DNA from: Rhodobacteraceae bacterium F11138
GTDB lineage: Bacteria; Pseudomonadota; Alphaproteobacteria; Rhodobacterales; Rhodobacteraceae
Length of the DNA: 64,000 bases
Direction: 5' to 3'
NCBI GenBank assembly: GCA_016521575.1
Contig: JAEKDP010000010.1
Location: forward strand, 1 to 64,000
How positions within the stretch are numbered: the first letter of the stretch is position 1; every line of letters begins with the position of its first letter. The notes under the pieces were generated by a model. The model saw only the letters and a program-made list of their open reading frames with translations. It did no database searches and was not told the DNA's origin. Below are positions 37,276 through 47,608 of this stretch, piece after piece. Made by a program: the position numbers and the translations under genes.

Positions 37276-39819
37276 GTGCAGAACGACCCGAACACCACGC
37301 TGATCACCCCTTCGGCCCCGATTGCGGCCCATACCCATGGCGGGCGGGCGAAATGCCTGCAGCGGTTGGTGCGGCTGGACATGCCGGTGCCGCCCACGGT
37401 GGCCCTGTCCTTTGACGCGGTGCATCGGCTGACCGAGGGCGAATTGCCCGACATCACGGCCATTGTAAGCGCATTCCCCAAGGATGCGTTGTTATGTGTG
37501 CGCCCGTCGTCGGAAGATCCGGATTGGGGCGGGCCGGGCGCTGTGTTGAACATCGGCATGAATGCCGCGCGTCACGCGGATTTCAGCGCCTCGCTGGGCG
37601 AGGCTGCCGCCGCGTCGCTGTATCTGCGGTTCGTGCAGGCCTATGCCATCCATGTGGCCCGGCTGGACCCGGATCTGTTCGACGATGTGGCCGAAGATCC
37701 GGCGCTGGGGTTGATCGAGACCTTGCAGGCCTATGAGACGGAAACCGATGAGCCGTTTCCCCAGGATCCGCAGGAGCAACTGGGCGGCGTGCTGCGTTCG
37801 ATGGCGCGCGCCTGGGAGGGCACCTCGGCCCGTCTGTTGCGCCAGGCAAAGGGCGCGCCGACGGATGCGGGCCTGGGGCTGGTCGTCCAGGAGATGATCC
37901 CGGGGCTGGGCCAGGGCGAGTGCGGCTCGGGCGTGTTGCAGCTGGTGAATTCGGCCACCGGCCAGCCGCAGATCACCGGGCGGTATCTGAGCCAGAGCCA
38001 GGGCCGCGATGCGATGCGCGCGGGGGCGGCGGCACTGTATCTGGAACGCGATGCCCGTGGTCCTTCGCTGGAAGAGGTGGCACCCGAAGCCTTTGCCGCG
38101 CTCAAGAGCCACGCGGCGTTGATGCGCAAGCGTCTGCGCGCCGAAATGCAGGTGGAATTCGTGATCGAGAACGGTCATGTGCATATTCTGGACGGGGTCC
38201 GCGTCGCCCGCAGCAGCCGCGCGGCGGTGCGGATCGCGGTTCAACTGGCCCGCGATGGCATCATTACACCTCAAGAAGCGGTGATGAGGGTCGATCCACA
38301 CGCCCTGACGGAACTGCTGCACCGGCAGGTGGCGCCGGATGCCGTGCGCGACGTGCTGGCACGCGGCATCGCGGCCAGCCCGGGGGCGGCCAGCGGGCGT
38401 ATCGTGTTCACCTCGGCCGAAGCCCAGGCGGCGGCGTCGCGGCGCGAGCCCTGCATTCTCGTGCGCCGGGAAACCTCGCCCGAAGATATCCGCGGAATGC
38501 ATGCGGCGGCGGGGGTGCTGACGGAACGCGGCGGCATCACCAGCCACGCGGCGGTGATCGGACGTGGTTTGGGGTTGCCCTGCATCGTCGGGGCATCGAC
38601 GCTCAAGTTCAGCAAGGGCAAGAAACAGCTGACGGCGCCGGATGGGCGTGTGTTTCGTGACGGCGATGTGATTACCATCGACGGCAGCACCGGTCAGGTT
38701 CTGGCCGGCGAGCCGGAGATGCTCGAGGCGGCGCTGGATGATGCGTTCCAGGAGCTGATGGGCTGGGCGGACGAAGCGCGCGATATCGGCATTCGTGCCA
38801 ATGCCGACAGCCCGGCGGATGCGCAGACGGCGGCCAATTTCGACGCCCAGGGAATCGGGCTGTGCCGCACCGAGCACATGTTCTTTGACCCCGGGCGCAT
38901 GACCGTGATGCGCGAAATGATCTTTGCCCAGACCTCGTCGGGGCGGGCGGCGGCATTGGAACGGCTGTTGCCGATGCAGCGCGAAGATTTCACGCAGCTG
39001 TTCCGGATCATGCAGGGCAAACCGGTCTGCATCCGTCTGTTCGACCCGCCCTTGCACGAATTCCTGCCCGCCACGCGCACCGGACAGAGAGAGCTGGCCG
39101 AAGCCCTGGATCTGCCGGTCAGCGATGTGGTGCGCCGGATCGAGGCGATGGAGGAATACAACCCCATGCTGGGCCTGCGCGGCGTGCGCCTGGGGGTAAC
39201 CATCCCCGAGATCTACGACATGCAGGCGCGGGCGATCTTCGAGGCGACATTGGCGGCCAGCCAGGATGGCGACCCGGTCGTGCCGGAAATCATGATCCCG
39301 CTGGTGTCCGCGCGGCGCGAGGTCGAACTGGTAAAGGCGCGCATCGATGCGGTGGCCGCCGCCGTGCAGGCAGAACAGAAACGCGCGTTCGATTTCCGCC
39401 TGGGGGTCATGGTTGAAACCCCGCGGGCCTGTCTGCGCGCGGCCGAGTTTTCGCCCTATACGTCCTTTCTGAGTTTCGGCACCAACGATCTGACCCAGAT
39501 GGCCTATGGCCTGTCGCGTGACGATGCGGGCCGCTTCATGTCCGACTACGTGAACCAGGGGGTGTTTCCGGAGGATCCGTTTCACGTTCTGGACACGGAC
39601 GGGGTGGGCGAACTGGTCAATCTGGGGGCAGAGCGCGGGCGTGCCAGCAATCCGGGAATCACCTTGTCGATCTGCGGCGAACATGGCGGTAACCCCGAAT
39701 CAATCGCCTTTTGCAGGGCTGCGGGGTTCGACTATGTGTCCTGTTCGCCGTTCCGGGTTCCTGTGGCGCGACTAGCTGCCGCACAACTGGCAATCGGACA
39801 CAGGATATGCGATTCTTGA
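37276..39819 (+). CDS. Pyruvate, phosphate dikinase-like protein (divergent ATP-binding half)
   Basis: The C-terminal half is clearly PPDK/PEP-utilising. The phosphohistidine loop is GGITSHAAVIGRGLGLPC (H424), then GIGLCRTEHMFF, PMLGLRGVRLGVTIPEIYDM, SFGTNDLTQMAYGLSRDDAG and the catalytic Cys in SICGEHGGNP (about C800). The N-terminal ATP-grasp half is unusual: the MPGMMDT block is replaced by PDWGGPGAVLNIGM, and the FTRNPATG block by LQLVNSATGQPQITG. At 847 aa it is somewhat short. It may be true PPDK or a paralogue with another phosphoryl donor. The start is GTG at 37276. Confidence 0.85.
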   Translation: MQNDPNTTLITPSAPIAAHTHGGRAKCLQRLVRLDMPVPPTVALSFDAVHRLTEGELPDITAIVSAFPKDALLCVRPSSEDPDWGGPGAVLNIGMNAARHADFSASLGEAAAASLYLRFVQAYAIHVARLDPDLFDDVAEDPALGLIETLQAYETETDEPFPQDPQEQLGGVLRSMARAWEGTSARLLRQAKGAPTDAGLGLVVQEMIPGLGQGECGSGVLQLVNSATGQPQITGRYLSQSQGRDAMRAGAAALYLERDARGPSLEEVAPEAFAALKSHAALMRKRLRAEMQVEFVIENGHVHILDGVRVARSSRAAVRIAVQLARDGIITPQEAVMRVDPHALTELLHRQVAPDAVRDVLARGIAASPGAASGRIVFTSAEAQAAASRREPCILVRRETSPEDIRGMHAAAGVLTERGGITSHAAVIGRGLGLPCIVGASTLKFSKGKKQLTAPDGRVFRDGDVITIDGSTGQVLAGEPEMLEAALDDAFQELMGWADEARDIGIRANADSPADAQTAANFDAQGIGLCRTEHMFFDPGRMTVMREMIFAQTSSGRAAALERLLPMQREDFTQLFRIMQGKPVCIRLFDPPLHEFLPATRTGQRELAEALDLPVSDVVRRIEAMEEYNPMLGLRGVRLGVTIPEIYDMQARAIFEATLAASQDGDPVVPEIMIPLVSARREVELVKARIDAVAAAVQAEQKRAFDFRLGVMVETPRACLRAAEFSPYTSFLSFGTNDLTQMAYGLSRDDAGRFMSDYVNQGVFPEDPFHVLDTDGVGELVNLGAERGRASNPGITLSICGEHGGNPESIAFCRAAGFDYVSCSPFRVPVARLAAAQLAIGHRICDS

Positions 39820-39847
39820 CGCATTGAAATCAACATATGGTGGTCGT

Positions 39848-39887
39848 GGCCGGTTCTAGGCCTCTGCTTTTTTAGCCGGAACCGGCC
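39848..39887. other. Inverted repeat after the PPDK-like gene
   Basis: GGCCGGTTC (39848-39856) pairs perfectly with GAACCGGCC (39879-39887) around a 22-nt loop that itself contains a six-T run. AAAAAT follows in place of a T run, so it is not a canonical plus-strand terminator. Confidence 0.5.
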
Positions 39888-39998
39888 AAAAATCGCTTGC
39901 AATTTTTCACAAACTGGACCTTTGCGGAATTCTTGGGTATCCGCTGCCCTGCGCTTGTCGCGGGAGGGTCCGGCGCGGACCGTTCTTTGGGGGATATT

Positions 39999-40658
39999 AT
40001 GCAACGATTTTTGACCGCTGCCACGGTCTGTTCGGTGTTGGCATTACCGTTGGGTCTGTTTTCATCCAGTGCCCACGCCGAAGCTGAACGCAGCAACCGT
40101 ATTGAAACCTCGACCGAGGTCAAAGCCCGCAAGGCTCTGGGCCCGTATCTCAAGTCGTTGCTGACCGCAACGCAGCCCAAGGCCGAGCTAAAGCCGATCG
40201 CGGCCAGCTATTCGAAAAGCTGGCTGGATGCGCAACCGCGCGCGACAGGGGATGCGCAGTGGCGATGCCTGTCCGAGGCATTGTACTTTGAAGCCCGCGG
40301 CGAGAACGTCAAAGGGCAGTTCGCCGTCGCCGAGGTGATCCTGAACCGGGTCAAAAGCGACCGGTTCCCCGACACGCTGTGCGGCGTTATCAATCAGGGC
40401 ACGGGACGCAGGTATCAGTGCCAGTTCACCTATACCTGCGATGGCCACAAGGAAGTCATCGCCGAGCGCAAAGCCTTTGAACGCGTCGCCAAGGTGGCGC
40501 GTGCGGTGATCGACGGGACGGATGTGGAACTGACCGACGGCGCGACCCATTATCACACGACCGCCGTGCGCCCGTCCTGGGCCCGTGTCTACAAACAGAC
40601 CGCGCGTATCGGGGTGCATGTCTTTTATCGCCACACCTATCGGACGGCCAGCAATTGA
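39999..40658 (+). CDS. Secreted cell-wall hydrolase, SleB family
   Basis: The 219-aa protein has a signal peptide (FLTAATVCSVLALPLGLFSS, cleavage near AHA-EAE) and a SleB/CwlJ-type hydrolase domain in its second half. The characteristic start CLSEALYFEARGENVKGQ contains the catalytic Glu, followed by AVAEVILNRVKSDRFPDTLC, QCQFTYTCDG and a GATHYHTTAVRPSW end. It cleaves peptidoglycan, probably as a lytic transglycosylase-like enzyme in wall turnover; spore function does not apply here. The start at 39999 has a TTTGGGGGA ribosome site and is preferred over 39897. It stands alone. Confidence 0.93.
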   Translation: MQRFLTAATVCSVLALPLGLFSSSAHAEAERSNRIETSTEVKARKALGPYLKSLLTATQPKAELKPIAASYSKSWLDAQPRATGDAQWRCLSEALYFEARGENVKGQFAVAEVILNRVKSDRFPDTLCGVINQGTGRRYQCQFTYTCDGHKEVIAERKAFERVAKVARAVIDGTDVELTDGATHYHTTAVRPSWARVYKQTARIGVHVFYRHTYRTASN

Positions 40659-41102
40659 CCGCCCTCGGCGCGGTTCCGGCATGGGCCGACCGTGCCAGAA
40701 CCGCAAAAAAGTGTTTCAAGTTGGTTAAAACGTGTCATAACTAAAACGTGATATCGCGCCGCCCGGGTCCGGGCAGGGTAGACCCGCGTTTGCGGGACAG
40801 GAGTTCCCGAAGACCAGACCGGCGCGAATAACTGGCCGCGATTGACGTCTTTTCGCAGGCGTCGTCGTCCATGCCAGACAGGGGTCAGCCTTTGCGATTC
40901 AGGGAGGGATCACGAAGGCTGACCTCTGCTTGTCGTTCCTGCCCATCGTGCGATGGATTTCAGGCCGGTGGGGTCGGAGAATATTCCGCTGCCGTCCGTT
41001 TTTGCACGGAACCTGTCGCAGACGCGGGTTTCGCAGGTCTGCCTGCGCTGGTAAACTGGTCCGCACCGTGCCCCAATTGCCCCTGAACGAAAGCCGACCT
41101 GT
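40659..41102. other. 444-bp intergenic region with inverted repeats, no gene seen
   Basis: No plausible protein was found in six frames. It contains a perfect 10-bp inverted repeat, GGTCAGCCTT (40883-40892) with AAGGCTGACC (40915-40924), and a small hairpin CCCGC-GTTT-GCGGG (40783-40796). Such structure could belong to an untranslated leader or a small RNA ahead of the folB operon, but no known RNA family was recognised. Confidence 0.45.
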
Positions 41103-42023
41103 ATGAGCTCTGAAGTCCGTCTTGCCTTTGCGCATCCCTCCGAACGCGCCGAGGCGACGGCGCAACCGGGGCCGCTGGACCGGATTTCCCTGCGCGATCA
41201 TATCGTCGAGGTCGAGATCGGCGCGTTTCAGGCCGAACGCGGGACCACCCAGCGGATTTGTTTCAACGTGGTGGTCGAGGTCCAGCCCCTGACCGGACCT
41301 GTCGATGATGATGTTGATCGCATTCTTTCCTATGACCGGGTCACCGAAGCGATCGCGCATGAACTGGCCGAGGAGCGGTTGAATCTGCTGGAAACTCTGG
41401 CTGAACGTATTGCGGAACGGATTCTGCAGGAACCGCAGGCGATGCGGGTTTTCGTGCGGATCGAAAAACTGGATCGCGGCCCCGGCGCATTGGGCGTCGA
41501 GATCGTGCGCGGACGCGATCAGGTGGTTTTGGACGGGCATGATCTTGACCGTCCGCATCCGCGTCTGATGTATCTTTCTTCCGACGCCATCCAGTCCGAC
41601 AATCTGACGGGCTGGATCGACCAGATGGTGGCGCGGGACCGTCCTCTGGTGCTGTGTGTGGGGGCGCATGACCTGCCCGTGCCCCGGACCGGTCACAAGA
41701 TGACCCAAAGACGGATCGATCTGTTGGCGATAGAACAGAATGCCTGGCGGCTGGCCGCGCGCGACCTGCGCTGCAAGGTGGTGGCGACGCGGACCGAACT
41801 GGACTGGGCGATGAAGAACGGTCAGATCTGTGTCTGGGCCCCGTCCAAGATCGTGCTGGACGCGGTCGATGGCCCGTCAGCGGCGCCGTCCGACGCGGTG
41901 GCCCTGGCGGCCTGGTTCGCAGCGACCTTTGAAGCCGGTGAAATGATGGTGATCGGTGCCGAATTGCCTGACGATCCCGGCGTACCGCTGCGGGCGGTGC
42001 CGGTGGAGCAGACCGTCCTGTGA
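41103..42023 (+). CDS. folB: Dihydroneopterin aldolase with amino-acid-kinase-like C-terminal extension
   Basis: The N-terminal 120 residues are FolB, which cleaves 7,8-dihydroneopterin to 6-hydroxymethyl-dihydropterin and glycolaldehyde: DHIVEVEIGAFQAERGTTQR, ILSYDRVTEAI, LNLLETLAERIAERIL with catalytic-type Glu and Lys (VRIEKLDRGPGA). The protein is 306 aa against about 120 for a normal FolB. The extension carries MTQRRIDLLAIEQNAWRL and VWAPSKIVLDAV then PSDAVALAAWFAATFEAGEM, which read like the second half of amino-acid kinases, but the glycine-rich phosphate loop is absent. It overlaps folP by 4 bp. Confidence 0.85.
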   Translation: MSSEVRLAFAHPSERAEATAQPGPLDRISLRDHIVEVEIGAFQAERGTTQRICFNVVVEVQPLTGPVDDDVDRILSYDRVTEAIAHELAEERLNLLETLAERIAERILQEPQAMRVFVRIEKLDRGPGALGVEIVRGRDQVVLDGHDLDRPHPRLMYLSSDAIQSDNLTGWIDQMVARDRPLVLCVGAHDLPVPRTGHKMTQRRIDLLAIEQNAWRLAARDLRCKVVATRTELDWAMKNGQICVWAPSKIVLDAVDGPSAAPSDAVALAAWFAATFEAGEMMVIGAELPDDPGVPLRAVPVEQTVL

Positions 42024-43018
42024 CCATGTACGCCCGCCCGCTTGTACAACAGGGGACCATGCGTCCCGCTGGTGCCGTGCCGCTGGCGGGGGGCGCGATC
42101 TGGTTCACCCATGTCGAACTGCTGCAACGCAACGCGGCGTCCCGGATCATGCCTGCGCAGGATCTGCCGGACCCCGTGCTGGACAGGTTGACCGCACCGC
42201 GTGAACCAATGGTCGGGCTGGATCTGTCGCAGCCACGGATCATGGGCATCCTGAATGTCACGCCCGACAGCTTCTCGGACGGAGGGGTGCATTTCGATCC
42301 CGACATCGCGTGCAAGGCCGCGCTGAACATGGCCGCCCAGGGGGCGGCGATGATCGATATCGGCGGAGAATCGACCCGCCCGGGCGCGGAATATGTGCCC
42401 CAAGATACCGAAATCGCGCGCACCGCCCCGGTGATCCGTGCCGTCAGCCGGGACGTGGCGATCCCGCTTTCGATTGATACGCGCAAGACGGCGGTGGCAG
42501 AGGCGGCACTGGATGCGGGGGCGGCCCTGGTCAACGATGTGTCGGGGTTCACCCATGATGCGGCCCTGGCAGCGATGTGCGCCGCGCGACAGGTGCCGGT
42601 ATGCGTGATGCATGCGCAGGGCGATCCGGCCACGATGCAGCAGGATCCGCAATATGAAAACGTGCTGCTGGACGTGTATGACTTTCTCGAGGCGCAAATT
42701 ACCCGGCTGGAACAACACGGCATTGCGCGCGCGCGGATACTGGCCGATCCGGGGATCGGGTTTGGCAAGAATTTGGCCCACAATCTGACATTATTGCGCA
42801 ATATCAGCCTGTTTCATGGGTTGGGGTGCGCCATCCTGCTGGGGGTCTCGCGCAAACGGTTCATCGGCACCATCGGGCAGGCCGCGCAGGCCGATGCGCG
42901 GGTGCCGGGTTCGATCGCCGTGGGGCTTGCCGGGGTGGCGCAGGGTGTGCAAATCCTGCGGGTGCATGACGTGGCCGAAACGGTCCAGGCCCTGCGGTTG
43001 TGGCAGGCGACAAGGTAA
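42020..43018 (+). CDS. folP: Dihydropteroate synthase
   Basis: FolP joins 6-hydroxymethyl-dihydropterin diphosphate with p-aminobenzoate to give dihydropteroate; it is the sulfonamide target. The 332-aa protein has the TIM-barrel signatures IMGILNVTPDSFSDGG and MIDIGGESTRPGAE, NDVSGF, DPGIGFGK and LGVSRKRFIG. An extra N-terminal segment of about 65 residues is typical of Rhodobacterales. The start is GTG 42020, overlapping the folB stop; ATG 42026 is an alternative. It lies in one operon with folB and glmM, with a 6-bp gap to glmM. Confidence 0.95.
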   Translation: MTMYARPLVQQGTMRPAGAVPLAGGAIWFTHVELLQRNAASRIMPAQDLPDPVLDRLTAPREPMVGLDLSQPRIMGILNVTPDSFSDGGVHFDPDIACKAALNMAAQGAAMIDIGGESTRPGAEYVPQDTEIARTAPVIRAVSRDVAIPLSIDTRKTAVAEAALDAGAALVNDVSGFTHDAALAAMCAARQVPVCVMHAQGDPATMQQDPQYENVLLDVYDFLEAQITRLEQHGIARARILADPGIGFGKNLAHNLTLLRNISLFHGLGCAILLGVSRKRFIGTIGQAAQADARVPGSIAVGLAGVAQGVQILRVHDVAETVQALRLWQATR

Positions 43019-43024
43019 AGGTGT

Positions 43025-44374
43025 GTGATGAGAGAATTGTTTGGAACCGACGGCGTGCGCGGCACGGCCAATACGCATCCGATGACGGCCGACATGGCGC
43101 TGCGGATCGGGGCCGCGGTCGGCAGATACTTCCGCCGTGACGCAGGCGGTGTGCATCGTGTGGTGATCGGCAAGGACACCCGGCTGTCGGGCTATATGTT
43201 CGAAAACGCCCTGACCGCGGGCCTGACCAGCACCGGCATGAATGTGCTGCTGCTCGGCCCCGTGCCGACGCCGGCGGTGGGGCTGATGACACGGTCGATG
43301 CGGGCGGATCTGGGGGTCATGATTTCGGCCAGCCACAACCCGGCCGAGGACAACGGGATCAAGTTTTTCGGGCCCGACGGGTTCAAGCTGTCGGATCAGG
43401 CCGAAGCCGAGATCGAACACCTGATCCACGCCGGGGTCGAACCGGCGCAGGCGGCCCGAATCGGACGTGCGAAACGGATCGATGACGCCCGGTTCCGCTA
43501 TGGCGAGCGTGTCAAATCCTCGCTGCCCCGCGATTTGCGTCTGGACGGGCTGAAGGTGGTGGTCGATTGCGCCAACGGGGCAGCCTATCGGGCTGCGCCG
43601 GACATCCTGTGGGAACTGGGGGCCGATGTGATCCCGGTCGGCGTGGCTCCGGATGGGTACAACATCAACCGTGATTGCGGTTCGACCCAGCCCCGCGCGG
43701 CGGCCGAGACCGTTGTGGCGCATGGCGCGGACGTGGGGATCTGTCTGGATGGCGACGCCGATCGGGTGATCATGATCGACGAGACCGGCACCGTGGCGGA
43801 TGGCGACCAACTGATGGCGCTGCTGGCGACCCGCTGGGCGGCAGAGGATCGTCTTGCCGGTGGCGCTTTGGTTGCGACGGTGATGTCCAACCTTGGACTG
43901 GAGCGGCACCTGCAGACGCAAGGGCTGCGGTTGGAGCGCACCGGGGTCGGGGACCGCTATGTCGTCGAACGCATGCGGGAAGGCGGTTTCAACCTGGGCG
44001 GTGAGCAATCCGGCCACATCGTGATGAGCGACTATGCCACCACCGGCGACGGGCTGATGGCGGGGCTGCATTTCCTGTCAGAGATGGTTCGGTCCGGGCG
44101 GCCCTCCAGCGTGCTTGCGCGCCAATTCGCCCCGGTGCCGCAGCTGTTGAAGAACGTGCGCTATGGCCAGGGGCAGCAGCCGCTTGAGTGGCCCGGCGTT
44201 CAGCAGGCCATTGCCGATGCGGAAACGGCGCTGATCGGCAAGGGGCGTCTGCTCATTCGCCGTTCGGGCACTGAACCGTTGATCCGGGTGATGGCGGAAT
44301 GCGAGGATGCGGCCCTGCTTGAGCGCACCGTGGATAGCGTTGTGGATGCGGTTTCGGTGGCGGTTTCGGCCTGA
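43025..44374 (+). CDS. glmM: Phosphoglucosamine mutase
   Basis: GlmM interconverts glucosamine-6-phosphate and glucosamine-1-phosphate on the way to UDP-GlcNAc for peptidoglycan and lipopolysaccharide. The 449-aa protein has the phosphoserine loop [20 protein letters not shown] (S102), the metal loop [10 protein letters not shown], the sugar-binding GGEQSGHI and the C-terminal phosphate-binding [12 protein letters not shown]. Length is normal. It is the third gene of folB-folP-glmM, an arrangement shared with many bacteria. The following DMT transporter gene converges, two bases after the stop. Confidence 0.97.
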   Translation: MMRELFGTDGVRGTANTHPMTADMALRIGAAVGRYFRRDAGGVHRVVIGKDTRLSGYMFENALTAGLTSTGMNVLLLGPVPTPAVGLMTRSMRADLGVMISASHNPAEDNGIKFFGPDGFKLSDQAEAEIEHLIHAGVEPAQAARIGRAKRIDDARFRYGERVKSSLPRDLRLDGLKVVVDCANGAAYRAAPDILWELGADVIPVGVAPDGYNINRDCGSTQPRAAAETVVAHGADVGICLDGDADRVIMIDETGTVADGDQLMALLATRWAAEDRLAGGALVATVMSNLGLERHLQTQGLRLERTGVGDRYVVERMREGGFNLGGEQSGHIVMSDYATTGDGLMAGLHFLSEMVRSGRPSSVLARQFAPVPQLLKNVRYGQGQQPLEWPGVQQAIADAETALIGKGRLLIRRSGTEPLIRVMAECEDAALLERTVDSVVDAVSVAVSA

Positions 44375-44376
44375 TG

Positions 44377-45294
44377 TCAGCGTGAAAACAGACGCTGCAG
44401 CGCGCCGAACTGACTGAGCGCCACGCCTGACAGGATCAGCGTCATCGCCCCCAGGAAAACGCCGGGCAGCGGTTCACCCAGCAGCGCCGCGCCCAACAGC
44501 ACGGACCACAGCGGCACCATGTAGTTGACCAGCGACATGAACACCGGCCCCGCGCTGCGCACCACCGTGACCCGCAGCAGATTGGCCGCGGCGGTCGGCA
44601 CCAGCCCCAGAAACGCCAGAACCCACAAAGTGCGGGCGTCGGTTGCGGGCGGCGGCCCTTCGACCGCCCAGGCCAGTGGAACCACCACCGCCGCGCCCAG
44701 CAGCAACAGGATGGCAGACAGGCCCACGGGATCTACCGGCGGCAGACGGCGCATCAACACCGAACTGGTGGCATAGCAGGCGGCGGCGGCAACACAGGCA
44801 ATGCGACCGGGCAGTTCCAGCGCCAGCCCGCTGCTTTCAAATGCCTGCCCGCCGATCAGGATGGCAACCCCGGCAAACCCGATGACAAACCCCAACGCCC
44901 GGCGCGGGGTGATCCGTTCTCCCGGCACCAGGAAATGCGCCAGCGGCAGCACGATCAGCGCCGTACTGGCCATGGAGACCCCGGCAAACCCGGCGGTGAC
45001 AAATTGCTGTCCCCAGGAAATCAGCATGAAGGGCATGGCCGAACTGAGCGCGCCGATCAGCACCAGGCTGACGCGATTCGCCGTGGTCGGTCGCCGGGTG
45101 AACAGCGCGCCACCGCGCAACAGCCAAACAACGGTCGTCAACGCGGCGCCGAAACCGATGCGTGCCGCTGCCAGCCAGAACGGTGTGATGCCACGCAGGG
45201 CGATTTCGATCACCAGAAAGGTTCCGCCCCAGACAATCCCGAGGATGGCAACCATGGCCCAACTTCTGGCCGTGATATCGGGGGCTTCGTTCAT
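44377..45294 (-). CDS. DMT-family transporter (EamA)
   Basis: The 305-aa inner-membrane protein has ten hydrophobic helices in two EamA repeats. The first opens GIVWGGTFLVIEIALRGITP and continues AARIGFGAALTTVVWLLRGG; the second holds CVAAAACYATSSVLMRRLPP and the ending LLGAALLGEPLPGVFLGAMT. Such exporters carry amino acids, metabolites or drugs out of the cell; the substrate cannot be told. It is on the minus strand directly after glmM and upstream of nothing it clearly serves. Confidence 0.92.
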   Translation of the reverse strand: MNEAPDITARSWAMVAILGIVWGGTFLVIEIALRGITPFWLAAARIGFGAALTTVVWLLRGGALFTRRPTTANRVSLVLIGALSSAMPFMLISWGQQFVTAGFAGVSMASTALIVLPLAHFLVPGERITPRRALGFVIGFAGVAILIGGQAFESSGLALELPGRIACVAAAACYATSSVLMRRLPPVDPVGLSAILLLLGAAVVVPLAWAVEGPPPATDARTLWVLAFLGLVPTAAANLLRVTVVRSAGPVFMSLVNYMVPLWSVLLGAALLGEPLPGVFLGAMTLILSGVALSQFGALQRLFSR

Positions 45295-45344
45295 TGTTCA
45301 ACCCGAGGTCGGGAACGGGCGCGCGCGCTTTCCCGGAATTGCGA

Positions 45345-45367
45345 GACCCCGGCACAAGGCCGGGGTC
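45345..45367 (-). terminator. Hairpin downstream of ilvC
   Basis: GACCCCGGC (45345-45353) pairs perfectly with GCCGGGGTC (45359-45367) around ACAAG, 58 bp beyond the ilvC stop on the minus strand. No T run follows, so termination may be imperfect or factor-dependent. Confidence 0.55.
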
Positions 45368-45425
45368 AGCGTGAACCGCATCAGGGCGGATCGGACCAAG
45401 CGTCGGAAAAACCGGCGCATCGGGG

Positions 45426-47030
<1,605 letters not shown>

Positions 47031-47034
<4 letters not shown>

Positions 47035-47489
47035 TCGAACTGGATGAAATCGACCGCAAGTTGCTGCAGGCTCTGGCGCGCGACGCCGGACAGGGCACCG
47101 CGGTGCTGGGGCGTCGTTTCGGATTGTCCCAACCCGCCACATGGCGTCGGATCCGGCGGCTGGAACAGGCCGGAGTGATCCAGGCGCGCCGCTTGCGCCT
47201 GAATGCCGAGGCCTTGGGCTTTGGGGTCACCGTGTTCCTGGGGGTCAAGCTGGCCCGCAAGGGGCAGATCAGCCTGGAAGACTTCGAACGCGCCGTATCC
47301 GCCATTCCCGAAGTGCAGACAGTCGAGCATGTGCTGGGGCTGTACGATTATCGTTTGCGCGTGGTGGCCCGTGATCTGGCCGATTTCGAACGTGTTCTGC
47401 GCCGCCGCATCATGGCGTTGCCGGGGGCGGGGGATCTGGAGGCGAATGTGCTGCTGTCCGAAGAACGCCGGCCGGGCCCGATCGGATAG
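47031..47489 (+). CDS. Second Lrp/AsnC-family regulator, translationally coupled
   Basis: The 152-aa protein has its own HTH (IELDEIDRKLLQALARDAGQ, FGLSQPATWRRIRRLEQAGV) and RAM domain (IPEVQTVEHVLGLYDYRLRV). Its ATG overlaps the stop of the preceding Lrp gene in an ATGA arrangement, so the two are made together. The two proteins are full-length but clearly different in sequence, so they may form heteromers or sense different amino acids. Paired, overlapping Lrp genes are uncommon but occur in Rhodobacterales. Confidence 0.9.
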
Positions 47490-47608
47490 CATCGGCTGCG
47501 CCCGGCATGACAGCGGTGCGACGCAACACCATGGCTGTTTTGGCAAACAGGTTTTGCAAAGCGCTGCCTTGGCGGGGTATGCAGAGCCAACTGAAAACGG
47601 AGACTGCC

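Noticed and set aside
37492-39684. 730-aa minus-strand frame over the PPDK-like gene
   Set aside because: It lies fully antisense to a recognisable enzyme and has no recognisable motif.
40672-40710. Terminator after the SleB-like hydrolase gene
   Set aside because: The hairpin is imperfect and followed by A bases instead of T on the coding strand.
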